Assembly: GCA_011523685.1 (NCBI GenBank)
Contig: WTGG01000028.1
Location: 26,907 to 90,906, forward strand
Length of the DNA: 64,000 nt
Source of the DNA: Coxiellaceae bacterium
GTDB taxonomy: Bacteria > Pseudomonadota > Gammaproteobacteria > Coxiellales > Coxiellaceae
Reading direction: 5' to 3'
Shown: piece after piece, positions 30,518 to 39,718 of the stretch
Layout of the letters: every line of letters begins with the position of its first letter
Position numbering within the stretch: position 1 is the stretch's first letter
The notes under the pieces: generated by a model
Seen by the model: the letters and a program-made list of their open reading frames with translations, nothing else
What the model was told of the DNA's origin: nothing
Database searches by the model: none
Position numbers and translations under genes: made by a program

Positions 30518-30631
30518 TTAAAATAAATCGCCTGGGTTTGAAAAGGGTTCAATCACAGCTGAATGTGTTTGTAAGTCATGATTCGATAGGATGCTCAAAG
30601 ACTGGTGTTCTTGTCGAAGTGTGTTTTCCAT
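30518..30631 (-). CDS. Candidate RiPP precursor peptide
   Basis: A 37-codon gene directly upstream of ycaO-tfuA. ATG 30631 is preceded by AAGGAG at 8 bases, and a sigma70-like promoter ends about 70 bases upstream. An in-frame TTG at 30700 would lie at the -10 element and can be dismissed. The peptide has no cysteine. It starts MENTLRQEHQSLSIL and ends FSNPGDLF; the first half could be a helical leader and the C-terminal dozen residues the core. Lack of Cys fits backbone thioamidation by YcaO-TfuA better than thiazoline formation. The precursor role is inferred from position, size and signals; it resembles no precursor I know. Confidence 0.5.
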   Translation of the reverse strand: MENTLRQEHQSLSILSNHDLQTHSAVIEPFSNPGDLF

Positions 30632-30700
30632 TCCCTCTACTCCTTGTGTTCGGGTTTGTGGTTGGCTTGAGAGCTGGCTTATTGCGTCAAACGTAATCAA

Positions 30701-30729
30701 TTTATAGATCTTTTTGATCTGCTTTGCAA
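30701..30729 (-). promoter_or_regulatory. Promoter of the peptide-ycaO-tfuA operon
   Basis: On the minus strand TTGCAA (30729-30724) and TATAAA (30706-30701) are separated by 17 bases, a good sigma70 arrangement. Transcription would begin near 30694, leaving a leader of about 60 bases before the peptide gene. A TTAA-N7-TTAA repeat (30753-30772) lies just upstream and may be a regulator site. Confidence 0.6.
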
Positions 30730-30852
30730 TTGATCAATCGGTTATTTGGATAATTAATAATTCCTTAATATTTGGTTGGATTTGTAGTTTATATTTGTCC
30801 TAAAGGGGGGGTGATAATACCTTGGTGAAAGGTCTAATGAAGAGGAAAAAGC

Positions 30853-32181
30853 CTAAGATTGGTTGATGTGAGGGTTATTAATGCCGATGCAACCTCTTAA
30901 AAAGGCGCCAGAGTAAGCGGGTTTACGATGAGAGTTTGCAGGGATGCAATAATGAAAATGTTTATCGAACTCATCGACTAGAGTGGATAAATTAATTTCA
31001 TCATGAATGTCTTTTTTAGAGTGTAGAAAGTGAAGATCGATCGAGTTTAGCATTTTAGCAATCACGGTGTTATGCAGGCCAGTGGTCTGTTGCATGACAG
31101 CATCGTGGTAGTTCGTGAAGATGTGTTTCAGCTCTCTTAGGTCATGCAAGGTGGTGGTAAGACGCTTGGTTCGATTGAGTGACGCTAGCACGGTGGGGTA
31201 TTGGAATGAATAATAAGCTGTAAAGTCTGAAGTTTGGTAATTAAAACGTGCTGCATGAATAATGGTGGGAATATAGTTCTTTAAGCCATAGTCATTCAGT
31301 ATAATATCTTGCAGTGTTTCAAGTGGTAATGCCGAGTCATCAACAGCAACACGTAACCCTGGGAATTCACCTAGTGCGATGGCTAAAATATATTTGAATG
31401 TTTCTGCAAGATAGGTATTAGGTTTAAGGTTACGTTGTGTTGTAACCATGTTGAATGAATAATCATAATAAATTTTATTGCGTAAATAAGATGACTTAAG
31501 CCAGGCGAGTTCTATTAAGTAGCAATACAGGGGTTGCCAGCTGGCGTCATTTTTAATCAGGTCAACCCACTGCTGAGGAAAGAGAATGACGCTGGATTTC
31601 CAGGGTTGTTCGCAGCTTTTTGCACGCACGGCGTCTCGAAAAAATGTTCCTTGTTCATACAGTGATTTAGGGTGGGGTGATTTTAAATGAAGCTTGCGCT
31701 TTAATTGCATATAGTGAATGGAGTCATTAAGGTTGGGTAACGCAAAACAAGACCTTGATCCAGAAGCCATTTGCGTGACAGGTGTTGGGTGTAAGCTTTT
31801 ATTTTTTTCTAAGTGTAACGATAACGCAAAAATGTCACCTGGCTGAAAGATTTGAGAGGGGATAATGCTGTTGCCTGTATCAACGAACAGTTCAAGGCGC
31901 TTATCTATTAGGATGCCTATGGGAATATAATTGCCTGCGTAGCTAAAATCACGAGCTAATTGAGGATTGCTATGTTCAGATATGCATCGTAATTGATCAT
32001 TGTCAGGGAAATGAAATTGTTTTCCATTATCAATGATTTCACCAAAATTATACTGTGCATGGTACAGTGGCATGCTTTCATCGGGAGCTAGCCGATCAAT
32101 GATCGCGGTCATCTCAGGGTTGATCGGTTGTAAAATTTTACGAGCTTGGTCCCAGGTGATTGTTGTTAGTGCATTGTTCAT
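30853..32181 (-). CDS. Orphan protein upstream of the ycaO operon
   Basis: A 442-residue soluble protein of unknown function. ATG 32181 is used because AAAGGAAG precedes it by a few bases; a longer frame to 32223 has no site. Recognisable only as mixed alpha/beta, with stretches such as GNYIPIGILIDKRLELFVD and QIFQPGDIFALSLHLE in the first third and a helical C-terminal half. No nucleotide-binding, FMN or metal motif is evident, so I cannot assign it to a known RiPP enzyme class. It is on the same strand as the peptide-ycaO-tfuA genes, but 221 bases and a separate promoter lie between them, so a functional link is only a possibility. Confidence 0.7.
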   Translation of the reverse strand: MNNALTTITWDQARKILQPINPEMTAIIDRLAPDESMPLYHAQYNFGEIIDNGKQFHFPDNDQLRCISEHSNPQLARDFSYAGNYIPIGILIDKRLELFVDTGNSIIPSQIFQPGDIFALSLHLEKNKSLHPTPVTQMASGSRSCFALPNLNDSIHYMQLKRKLHLKSPHPKSLYEQGTFFRDAVRAKSCEQPWKSSVILFPQQWVDLIKNDASWQPLYCYLIELAWLKSSYLRNKIYYDYSFNMVTTQRNLKPNTYLAETFKYILAIALGEFPGLRVAVDDSALPLETLQDIILNDYGLKNYIPTIIHAARFNYQTSDFTAYYSFQYPTVLASLNRTKRLTTTLHDLRELKHIFTNYHDAVMQQTTGLHNTVIAKMLNSIDLHFLHSKKDIHDEINLSTLVDEFDKHFHYCIPANSHRKPAYSGAFLRGCIGINNPHINQS

Positions 32182-32485
32182 AGTCTTCCTTTCATGGTCT
32201 GAGTGTGGCAAATGCACGGGCACTGTTTGTTCTCAGCCGGTTACATACTACCGATTATTATCCAATAAAAAAAGTCAGACGTATGATCATTGAAAAAGAT
32301 CATCTGAATGGATGATTGTTAATATAATGTTAAGTTAGCGGTCCTGATTCAATTGATGTAGGTCATTCTTCCGTAATTTATTCAGTGCAACTGGATATTC
32401 TGTGATGTGTGTCAATTCATCAAGAGTTTTATCATGACATAGTGATCATCTACTAGGTTACAGTGATCTTGATGAGGAGAGGGTT
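32182..32485. promoter_or_regulatory. Divergent promoter region with a TTAA-N7-TTAA repeat
   Basis: Separates the 442-residue gene (left) from the 600-residue gene (right). At 32318-32337 the plus strand reads GTTAATATA-AT-GTTAAGTTA; the minus strand reads TAACTTAAC-AT-TATATTAAC, so a PmrA-type site could serve either gene. No good -10 is found 7 bases away in either direction. Confidence 0.4.
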
Positions 32486-34288
32486 ATGTTAGTGAACGGT
32501 TATTCGGTCGGTGAGTGTTTGTCACGTTTTTTAGAAAACGGAACATCAGACTCGTGTGAGATATTAAGCAATGCTTTGATCCCTATAGTGAAAAAAAGCA
32601 TAGAAGATTTTAGGGTGGTGGGACGATTTAAAGAGATGATGAGCGAGGTTTCACAAAGTGGGTATGATCTTTCAGAACAATTACCCACACCTGATGCTGA
32701 TGATATTCAGTCAGCAGTGGTATTTGAATCTTTTAAAGTATTATTACCTTATTTTAACCCTAACGATATTTTACACAGTGATGCTGTGTATTGCCGTACT
32801 ATTGAATCTGCACTTGGTTTGCCTGAGAGTCAGGAGCAGTTTTTCGAGCAAAAGGCGTTGAGTGTTATTCGATTGCTTGTGCTGTATTGGTTTTCTAACC
32901 ATCAGAATCATTTTATTAATCACTTTACTGATGCCATTCTGTCATTAATGAAGTTAATTTCGGATTTTCAAACTGCTGTAGGAGATCTGCCCCTTGATTA
33001 TCCGGGTCGTTCGAGAGGTATTAAGTTAATATGGCGATTGCGCGATGAAGTGGTTTTTTCAATTGATCGTATAGGTCGAAAGTTTTCAAAATCTTGTTTT
33101 AAAGAACATGCCAGTATGGGTGGGCTGGGTTATGAAATGGACCTCCTCATGGAGAAAATTGAGGTGTTAATCGACTCTGAGAGAAGTAAAGTGATAGCCT
33201 CAAGTGAGTATGAAAATATTGTGTATTTGGTTGGGTTAATCGATGCGATGTCGTCTGGTATGATCGATCAGCATCGCTCTGCCTCTTTAATATTGTCTCG
33301 TGAAAGTCAAGATAGTGAATATACGGCATGTGATGTGCCAGGTTTGTATAATGGAAACCATTTTGCATTGTCTTTAAATAGCTTAGCGCCTTTTTTACAA
33401 GGAAAATTACAACAATACCATGATAGTTATTCTGACCCGATTGCTCATTGTGTTCTTAAAGAAGTCAGCCTGTTATTGGGTCATGTTTTAGATTATGAAA
33501 CTTTTTTACATCAAGCGAGCCATGACCCATGGCATCAGGTTGATGGTCAAGGCGGAAAGCCGCTCAATATCGTAAATGTTTTATTAAGTGATATTGCTGC
33601 TTTTGTTGATAAATTTATGGATGATGATATTAAACTGACTGATGGTGATAAAAAACTACAAGCAGACGAACAAGCTTTGGCTCATCGTATGCTGGAGCAT
33701 ATTGCTTATTATCAAAAAATGAGTCAGGGTTTTTGTTCTGCTCATGTCATGGCGCCTTTAGATGCATTGGTTAGTAGGTTGGAGTATGTTTTGTATGAGC
33801 AATCGATTTTCTTAAATGCGTATTCAAATTTATTAACCAGTGTGGAAGAATTTGATGGCATTATTGAGAGCTTATCCCCCGAAAAACAAGCTATGATCCG
33901 GCCTTATTCCCATAATCTCCGTTCTTATGCGGCAGATTATGCAGTGGCTGTTTCTGAGGGTGTTGAGAAACCCCGTCGCTATACAGTCGATCCAGCTGTT
34001 ACTCAGGAGTTTCAAGTCAAAATGGGTAAAGTCATTGAGCAAGCTGATCGTTGTTTGTCGGTTCATCGGCATCCTCTCTGGTTTCGTACAGCAGTGAGGT
34101 TGATGATGTCAGTAACACATTTCATTGCGTCATGTCTTACCGCTGGACCACGTCACGTGTATCACAAAGAGTTGTCATCGCAATTATACCATTCTGATTA
34201 CCTTCCAGCGTCATCGGTATTTGCCAATACCTCGATTCACCAATTGTCACAGAGTATGGTAATGCTTGGTCATGACATTCATCATTAA
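32486..34288 (+). CDS. Orphan 600-residue helical protein, candidate effector
   Basis: A large, mostly helical protein without signal peptide. A strong GAGGAG site precedes the ATG. No motif or family is recognised; a stretch around residue 545-560 (RLMMSVTHFIASCLTAG) is moderately hydrophobic. A TTAA-N7-TTAA repeat lies about 150 bases upstream. Size, lack of homologous features and location in accessory DNA fit a secreted effector or structural protein of an intracellular bacterium, but that is inference. Confidence 0.65.
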   Translation: MLVNGYSVGECLSRFLENGTSDSCEILSNALIPIVKKSIEDFRVVGRFKEMMSEVSQSGYDLSEQLPTPDADDIQSAVVFESFKVLLPYFNPNDILHSDAVYCRTIESALGLPESQEQFFEQKALSVIRLLVLYWFSNHQNHFINHFTDAILSLMKLISDFQTAVGDLPLDYPGRSRGIKLIWRLRDEVVFSIDRIGRKFSKSCFKEHASMGGLGYEMDLLMEKIEVLIDSERSKVIASSEYENIVYLVGLIDAMSSGMIDQHRSASLILSRESQDSEYTACDVPGLYNGNHFALSLNSLAPFLQGKLQQYHDSYSDPIAHCVLKEVSLLLGHVLDYETFLHQASHDPWHQVDGQGGKPLNIVNVLLSDIAAFVDKFMDDDIKLTDGDKKLQADEQALAHRMLEHIAYYQKMSQGFCSAHVMAPLDALVSRLEYVLYEQSIFLNAYSNLLTSVEEFDGIIESLSPEKQAMIRPYSHNLRSYAADYAVAVSEGVEKPRRYTVDPAVTQEFQVKMGKVIEQADRCLSVHRHPLWFRTAVRLMMSVTHFIASCLTAGPRHVYHKELSSQLYHSDYLPASSVFANTSIHQLSQSMVMLGHDIHH

Positions 34289-34453
34289 AATGGTTGTTTG
34301 TTGTATTTTATATGATATTGACACAGTATGAGTGTGTTGGTAACGTATTGAAAATTAGGGTGATCTACTAACTTTTATTGCCGATACTATTCACGATATG
34401 GCAGGTGTATCGAAATACTCAGTTAATTGATGGATAGCCATCAGGATGTTTTT

Positions 34454-35344
34454 ATGAGTTCTCATCAGACAGTAACTTTTATTGGAGTGCCCACTGATCT
34501 GGCAGGTAATGAAAGAGGGGCTGCGCAAGCGCCATCTATCATTAAGCGATCAATAGATCAGTGGCGTACTTGTCAGTGGTTGGATGATTTGAAGCTTAAT
34601 CCTTCTTTGGTTGAGTCTTCTGTTCTCGCTCAATTAACCGAACTGTTTAGTCGATTGTCAGAGAAGACCTACAAACATGCACAAGATCAGCAGCCATTTA
34701 TTACGATTGGTGGAGATCACTCCGTGGCATTAGCATCTTGGGCTGGCGTTTCTAGAGCGCTTCAGCAGCAGGGTGAGTCATGGGGTCTTATTTGGGTCGA
34801 TGCGCATTTAGATATTCATACTTTTGAAACCAGTCATACTCAAAATATTCATGGTATGCCAGTTGCAGGCTTGCTGGGTCAAGATCCCATGTTAATGGAT
34901 ATGGTAAAACTTTCGACACCTGCACTAAAACCTGAGCATTTATTTTATCTTGGTGTGAGAAGTTATGAGCCTGAAGAAAAGCAATTAGTAGAATCATTGG
35001 GTTGCCATGTTTACGATATGTGTGCGATTCATGCTAGAGGTGTTGATTCTATTATTGCAGAGATCAGTCAAAAATTATCTGCTCAAGGTATTCATAAAAT
35101 TGGTATGAGTATCGATATAGATGCGCTGGATCCTGATGTTGCTTCAGCGGTTACTGTCCCAGAAGATGATGGCATGTTGTTATCACAGGTTGTGACGCTT
35201 ATTAGTCGATTGGGTGGTGATTTTCAGATGATCGGTGCTGATCTTGTTGAGTATTGCCCAGATAGAGATCAAGCTGAGCAGTCATTGCGTTGTATTCAGA
35301 ATATCCTCAGTTCATTACTGCTAAGCATGCAAAACATTCAGTAA
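34454..35344 (+). CDS. Arginase
   Basis: A ureohydrolase-family enzyme of 296 residues, best matched to arginase (arginine to ornithine and urea). Manganese ligands are seen: GGDHS (His89), WVDAHLDIHT (Asp116, His118, Asp120) and SIDIDALDPDVA in the C-terminal third. The segment after the second motif, ETSHTQNIHGMP, is the arginase type and not the agmatinase type. I start at ATG 34454, with AGGA 7 bases upstream; an ATG at 34430 has no site. It stands alone, with no urease or ornithine genes nearby. Confidence 0.88.
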   Translation: MSSHQTVTFIGVPTDLAGNERGAAQAPSIIKRSIDQWRTCQWLDDLKLNPSLVESSVLAQLTELFSRLSEKTYKHAQDQQPFITIGGDHSVALASWAGVSRALQQQGESWGLIWVDAHLDIHTFETSHTQNIHGMPVAGLLGQDPMLMDMVKLSTPALKPEHLFYLGVRSYEPEEKQLVESLGCHVYDMCAIHARGVDSIIAEISQKLSAQGIHKIGMSIDIDALDPDVASAVTVPEDDGMLLSQVVTLISRLGGDFQMIGADLVEYCPDRDQAEQSLRCIQNILSSLLLSMQNIQ

Positions 35345-35371
35345 TTATTATATAAACAATAGGAGAGGCTC

Positions 35372-36256
35372 ATGAAGAACGTGTTACAAATAAGTCTGTC
35401 TATACTGTTGAGTTATGCCATTTCAGGTTATGCAGCATTGTCTATTCAGACTCGTCATGGAGTTCGAACTATTACGGCTGATGCGTTGCCTTCGTATTCA
35501 CTGAAAGATAATTTCCCTAATCACTGTAATCCTAATGCAGCTTCTAAACAAAAACTTCACTTTACTGTACCAGTTAATCCCTCGTACAAAAAAAATGCAA
35601 TCTATTATAGAGCGCCATTTAAATTTGGTATTGCTATTAACGGTGTTCCATTTGATCCAGAAGCAGCTGAGTATTGGAGTAAGGATCATAATACCCCCTG
35701 TAATAAGAATGATGCCCGTTTTCATGATGCATGGCCTTATAATGCGCTATCTCCTGATGTTAATCTTGGGTTGGACGAATCGCATGGGCATGTGCAGCCG
35801 AATGGAACTTACCACTATCATGGGTTGCCAACACAGCTGATTGCTTCTTTACCATCGAATACGATGCAAATGGTAGGCTATGCTGCAGATGGTTTTCCTA
35901 TTTACTCAAATTTAGGCTATGAGAGCAGCTATGATGTTAGCAGTAAACTTAAAAAGTTAGCGAGTAGTTACCAATTGAAAGCCGGCACAAGACCCGTAAC
36001 GGCTAATGGGCCTACAGGAAAGTATGATGGCAGGTTTCAATCGGATTACTATTACAAGGCTGGATCTGGTGATCTAGATGAATGTAATGGGAAATTTGGA
36101 GCGACTCCTGAGTATCCCAAAGGTACATATTTTTATGTAATTACGGATACTTATCCATTTATTGGTCGCTGTTTTCACGGTATTCCAGATTCATCATTTA
36201 TGATGAGTCCAGGACATCATCGCCCACCGCTTATGCCAAAACAGCATGTTAAGTAG
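35372..36256 (+). CDS. Secreted YHYH-domain protein
   Basis: A 294-residue protein with a signal peptide (about 1-21) and a YHYH domain, named for its YHYHG motif, seen here as GTYHYHGLP at about 145-153, with further conserved segments FGIAINGVPFDP and MVGYAADGFPIY. The domain occurs in secreted bacterial proteins; its biochemical role is not established. Strong ribosome site GGAGAGG. It follows arginase by 27 bases and may be co-transcribed, with no evident functional tie. Confidence 0.88.
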   Translation: MKNVLQISLSILLSYAISGYAALSIQTRHGVRTITADALPSYSLKDNFPNHCNPNAASKQKLHFTVPVNPSYKKNAIYYRAPFKFGIAINGVPFDPEAAEYWSKDHNTPCNKNDARFHDAWPYNALSPDVNLGLDESHGHVQPNGTYHYHGLPTQLIASLPSNTMQMVGYAADGFPIYSNLGYESSYDVSSKLKKLASSYQLKAGTRPVTANGPTGKYDGRFQSDYYYKAGSGDLDECNGKFGATPEYPKGTYFYVITDTYPFIGRCFHGIPDSSFMMSPGHHRPPLMPKQHVK

Positions 36257-36380
36257 TCATATTTAACCTTGTGAGTCATAATGATTGACTGTTGTTCTCT
36301 CTTTTCTTGAAGTCAGGATGTTTTGTTCTGAAGGCCGGTGTTAGCTTGCGTACGTTTATCTTCTGTTTTCGTTTCTAGGT

Positions 36381-36512
36381 TCATGCCTGTTTTTGAAAAT
36401 TGATTGTAAGTATATCGAGTTGCTGCTTTTGATAAACGTTAAATTCATTATCTATTTCATCAATTGTTTGCAAGCCGATCTTATCTTCTATTGATTTAAG
36501 CTTGCCTTGCAT
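36381..36512 (-). pseudogene. Coiled-coil ORF fragment
   Basis: A 43-codon minus-strand frame (MQGKLKSIEDKIGLQTIDE and onward) with heptad-like spacing and a highly charged composition. It lies just downstream of the frameshifted gene at 36567-37000 on the same strand and is probably another piece of the same lost gene. Confidence 0.35.
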
Positions 36513-36566
36513 ATTTGTATTAAAATTTTCGGCATGTTAAGGCATGATCTGTGCTGATGAATTAAC

Positions 36567-37000
36567 TATTGGAAGTGATGAGTGAGTAGCCGACGTTTGT
36601 GACTACCTTTTTCGGATTTATTTATGGATTTTGTAATGGCTTTCAACTGATAATCAATGGATTTTTCACTGATAGAATTTATTAACTCGATGACTTGATG
36701 CGTGTTAGCCTGTTGGTGAAAGCGTCGTGCGAGATCTTTGATCATTTCTTGTTGATCAGTGAGTTTGTCATAGTTTTTGAGTGATTCTATGAATGCTTTA
36801 TCGTGATCTGTTTTTTCATCTAATGAGAGGGTTTTACTTGTATACGCAATATTTGGAATCAGATTTTATGTTGTTTGGTTTTGTTTATTTGTCCACTCAG
36901 GTTGGCTGATGCTGAGAGTTTGATTTTTTTATCTTTATCGGTGCTTTTAAAATATTTTTCTCAGTTTTTTGGTAGGGATGTCTGTAGTGAATTTTTTCAT
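36567..37000 (-). pseudogene. Frameshifted orphan gene
   Basis: Starting at ATG 37000, the minus strand encodes MKKFTTDIPTKKLRKIF, then needs a frameshift to continue KSTDKDKKIKLSASANLSG, then a second shift into an open run of about 95 codons that ends at 36567 and includes ESLKNYDKLTDQQEMIKDL. The encoded protein would be highly charged and helical. Two lesions in a short distance mark it as a pseudogene. The intact family is not recognised; it resembles the orphan helical genes elsewhere in the window in composition only. Confidence 0.55.
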
Positions 37001-37087
37001 TAGATCGTGCTACCGTGATTGTTACCATATTTAATCAGCTCTCATTATATTTAAAATAGTGATGTTTTATTTAATCAAGGAGAATGT

Positions 37088-37435
37088 ATGTCAAAACCGA
37101 TTATTATGGCGATTTTTTGCAGTTGTTTGGCGTCATGTGCTGTGCTAGCTGCTAATGAATCTGTCTTAATTGATAATTCATCCAATGCTCAAGGTGCTTC
37201 TATATCATCCAAAGAACCTGTGGTTGATATTAACCAGGCCAATGTCAGTACCTTAATGACACTTCATGGGTTAGCTGAAAAAAAGGCACAAGCCATCGTT
37301 GCGTATCGAGAAGATCACGGTGAGTTTTCAAGTGTTGATCAGTTAGTAGCAGTGAAAGGAATTGGTAAAAAATTATTAGAAAAATTAAAAGCTAATAATC
37401 CTAATCGAATCGTCAGTAAGGTTTCTCACACATAA
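37088..37435 (+). CDS. ComEA-like DNA-binding protein
   Basis: A 115-residue protein with a signal peptide (about 1-21) and a C-terminal helix-hairpin-helix pair: VDINQANVSTLMTLHGLAEKKA and FSSVDQLVAVKGIGKKLLEKL. This is the periplasmic DNA receptor type that helps pull DNA across the outer membrane during transformation in many gammaproteobacteria. AAGGAG precedes the ATG. A strong terminator follows at once, so it forms its own transcription unit. Confidence 0.88.
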   Translation: MSKPIIMAIFCSCLASCAVLAANESVLIDNSSNAQGASISSKEPVVDINQANVSTLMTLHGLAEKKAQAIVAYREDHGEFSSVDQLVAVKGIGKKLLEKLKANNPNRIVSKVSHT

Positions 37436-37437
37436 TA

Positions 37438-37473
37438 AAAAAGCCACTATGTTTGTTATGCATAGTGGCTTTT
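37438..37473. terminator. Bidirectional terminator between comEA and the porin gene
   Basis: AAGCCACTATG and CATAGTGGCTT form an 11-base-pair stem around a 9-base loop, flanked by A-rich and T-rich ends, so it can stop transcripts of both convergent genes. Confidence 0.9.
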
Positions 37474-37522
37474 CAAAGAGTTATTCTTTTAAAAAATTAG
37501 CTATCGTTAATCAAGCTAATTT

Positions 37523-38296
37523 TTAGAAGCTTGCAGATAAATATCCGCCAAATTGGTAATCACCTAAGAAGTTATTGTCCACAGTCCATAAGCTCTTGTC
37601 TTGGTCTGTGTCTGTGTAAAATGCGCCAACATTGAAAGTTTGATTGATGGTGTAGTCTAAGTTAACTTTCCAATCGGTGTAGTCAGATGCGGCATTGCCA
37701 TCACCTTCGAATTGAGTGTTACCAACATGGAATGTTCCGGTTAATGGTGTTTTACCAATTGGTACATCAATATCAAGACTATAGTACTGACTACCCTGTG
37801 CGTCGGCAAATCCCCAGGCATCAGTAGATACAACACCATAAAAGTAAAACTTTGCACTAAACTTTTCAAAGTCTTTTGACAAACCGATATAGGCCTCAGT
37901 AGCATTAGTTTCAGCAGTTGATGATATGTTATCACCAGGATAATAAAACTGTAGAACCCCGATGTCATAATCAACTGGTCCAAGGGTTCTTGCTAGACCC
38001 CCATAAAAGTCGAATTCTACAGAGTTTTGAGACATGTAATCGCCAAGCGTTGTCCAGTCTACATTGGATGACCAGGTCCCAACATAAGCACCGCTTTTGT
38101 GATTAACATCAAATCCACCTTGAACAGCTGGCTTAGAATCTGTTTGTGTATATCCACGAAAGATATAATCTGAATAGAAGCCAACGTTTGCACTGAAAGT
38201 GAAATCAGATGTTTGTTCTTCAGATAACGCAAGTTGACTCGTCGACAATGCTAGTAGCACACCAGAGAGTATCAACTGTTTTTGGCTTAATGGCAT
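37523..38296 (-). CDS. TorF family putative porin
   Basis: A 257-residue outer-membrane beta-barrel protein of the TorF/Gcw_chp group. It has a signal peptide (about 1-24), many alternating strands, the opening NVGFYSDYIFRGYTQTD typical of the group, and a C-terminal Phe (YLSASF) for BamA-dependent insertion. AAGGAG lies before the ATG. Its position next to the ammonium transporter and glutamine synthetase suggests nitrogen-compound uptake; such porins often accompany amt genes. Substrate unknown. Confidence 0.87.
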   Translation of the reverse strand: MPLSQKQLILSGVLLALSTSQLALSEEQTSDFTFSANVGFYSDYIFRGYTQTDSKPAVQGGFDVNHKSGAYVGTWSSNVDWTTLGDYMSQNSVEFDFYGGLARTLGPVDYDIGVLQFYYPGDNISSTAETNATEAYIGLSKDFEKFSAKFYFYGVVSTDAWGFADAQGSQYYSLDIDVPIGKTPLTGTFHVGNTQFEGDGNAASDYTDWKVNLDYTINQTFNVGAFYTDTDQDKSLWTVDNNFLGDYQFGGYLSASF

Positions 38297-38376
38297 TTTT
38301 TTCTCCTTGTTATTTAAGTTTGCTGTTAAAACGGTTCAAATTATTTTTTAGGAATTCTTTCTCGTGATCTGAGCGT

Positions 38377-39609
38377 CTATTTCCCAAACTCAGGGTAGGC
38401 TTTCATACCACATTCAAGTGCATCCAATCCCATGAGCTCTTCTTCAACTGTTGGTCTTAGGCCTAATAGTGCTTTTAATATGAATACTACAATCGATACC
38501 GTGATGAAGGTCCATAGGAAAATAGACACGATTCCAAGTGCTTGTATTCCAAAGCTTGCAGCACTGTTTGTGAATGGCACTACCATGACTCCAAATGCAC
38601 CTGCTGTTCCATGTGAGGATATAGCACCAACGGGGTCATCAACCTTCGCTACTCGCTCAAAAAATAAGATAGAGTAATACACAAGAATACTTGCGATAAA
38701 TCCTATAATCGAAGCGGTTCCAGCAGAGGGTGTATCAGGCGAGGCAGTGATAGCCACAAGGCCGGCGATGGCACCATTAACAACCATCGTAACATCAATT
38801 TTCCCTGTATTCAGTTTACAGCAAACGAGAGCACCTATTACTCCTGCTACTGCAGCTGCATTTGTATTCATGAAGACCAGCGATACTATCCCTGCATCTT
38901 TAGCTGAGCTTATTGCTAGTTGAGACCCACCATTAAAACCAAACCAGCCTAACCATAGGATAAACCCTCCTAAGGCAACTAGCGGTATGCTAGACGGTGG
39001 CATCGGTGTTGCATTACCGAATTTATCGCAATACTTACCGTGGCGTGGGCCTAGGAATAGGATAGTTGCAAGAGCAGCTGACGCCCCGCAAACATGGACA
39101 ATTCCAGAACCTGCGAAGTCTTGATAGCCGAGTTTTTCAAGAAAACCTCCTCCCCATTTCCAGAAGCCTTCTATCGGGTATATAAAACCTGTGACAATAA
39201 TGGATAGTATAAAGAATGGAATTAAGTTCATCCTTCCTGCAACAGCTCCTGATATTATTGACATGGTGGTTGCAACAAAAACGGCTTGAAAGAAAAAGTC
39301 TGCGGCTTCTGAGAAGCCGAGTTCTTTATTGAACGTTAACATTTTGGGGTTTAATCCCCAGGTTGAGCCGATTTTAGGAAAGAATGAAGAAAAGATATTA
39401 TCTCCAGGATACATTAAAGAGAATCCGCAAAGAAGATACATGAAACAAGCGATTGAATAGAGGCCAAGATTTTTCGTAACAACTTCAGAAACGTCTTTTT
39501 TACGAATTGATCCAGCTTCTAACATTGTAAAACCCGCGGCCATCCACATTACAAGTGCCGCAGAAAATAGAATGTATATGGTGTTTAAAGCAAAACCTAG
39601 CTCAGACAT
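38377..39609 (-). CDS. Ammonium transporter (Amt family)
   Basis: An inner-membrane Amt channel of 410 residues with about 11 membrane helices. The twin-histidine pore motif is present: His172 in SGIVHVCGASAAL and the second His in SSHGTAGAFGV. GGAGG precedes the ATG. It is divergent from the glutamine synthetase gene and has no glnK/PII gene beside it, unlike the usual glnK-amtB pair, so regulation must come from elsewhere. Confidence 0.95.
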   Translation of the reverse strand: MSELGFALNTIYILFSAALVMWMAAGFTMLEAGSIRKKDVSEVVTKNLGLYSIACFMYLLCGFSLMYPGDNIFSSFFPKIGSTWGLNPKMLTFNKELGFSEAADFFFQAVFVATTMSIISGAVAGRMNLIPFFILSIIVTGFIYPIEGFWKWGGGFLEKLGYQDFAGSGIVHVCGASAALATILFLGPRHGKYCDKFGNATPMPPSSIPLVALGGFILWLGWFGFNGGSQLAISSAKDAGIVSLVFMNTNAAAVAGVIGALVCCKLNTGKIDVTMVVNGAIAGLVAITASPDTPSAGTASIIGFIASILVYYSILFFERVAKVDDPVGAISSHGTAGAFGVMVVPFTNSAASFGIQALGIVSIFLWTFITVSIVVFILKALLGLRPTVEEELMGLDALECGMKAYPEFGK

Positions 39610-39718
39610 TAAAAAACCTCCATGTTTTTGATGGCTAATTACAATTCAGATAAATCTGTAATATATTACCCTTCAGATTTTATAAATATTTCTTATAAAA
39701 AACAATGGCGTAATTAAT

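Noticed and set aside
30518..30700. A 60-codon version of the peptide gene starting with TTG at 30700
   Set aside because: The TTG lies next to the -10 element of the operon promoter and has no ribosome site; the 37-codon version has a strong one.
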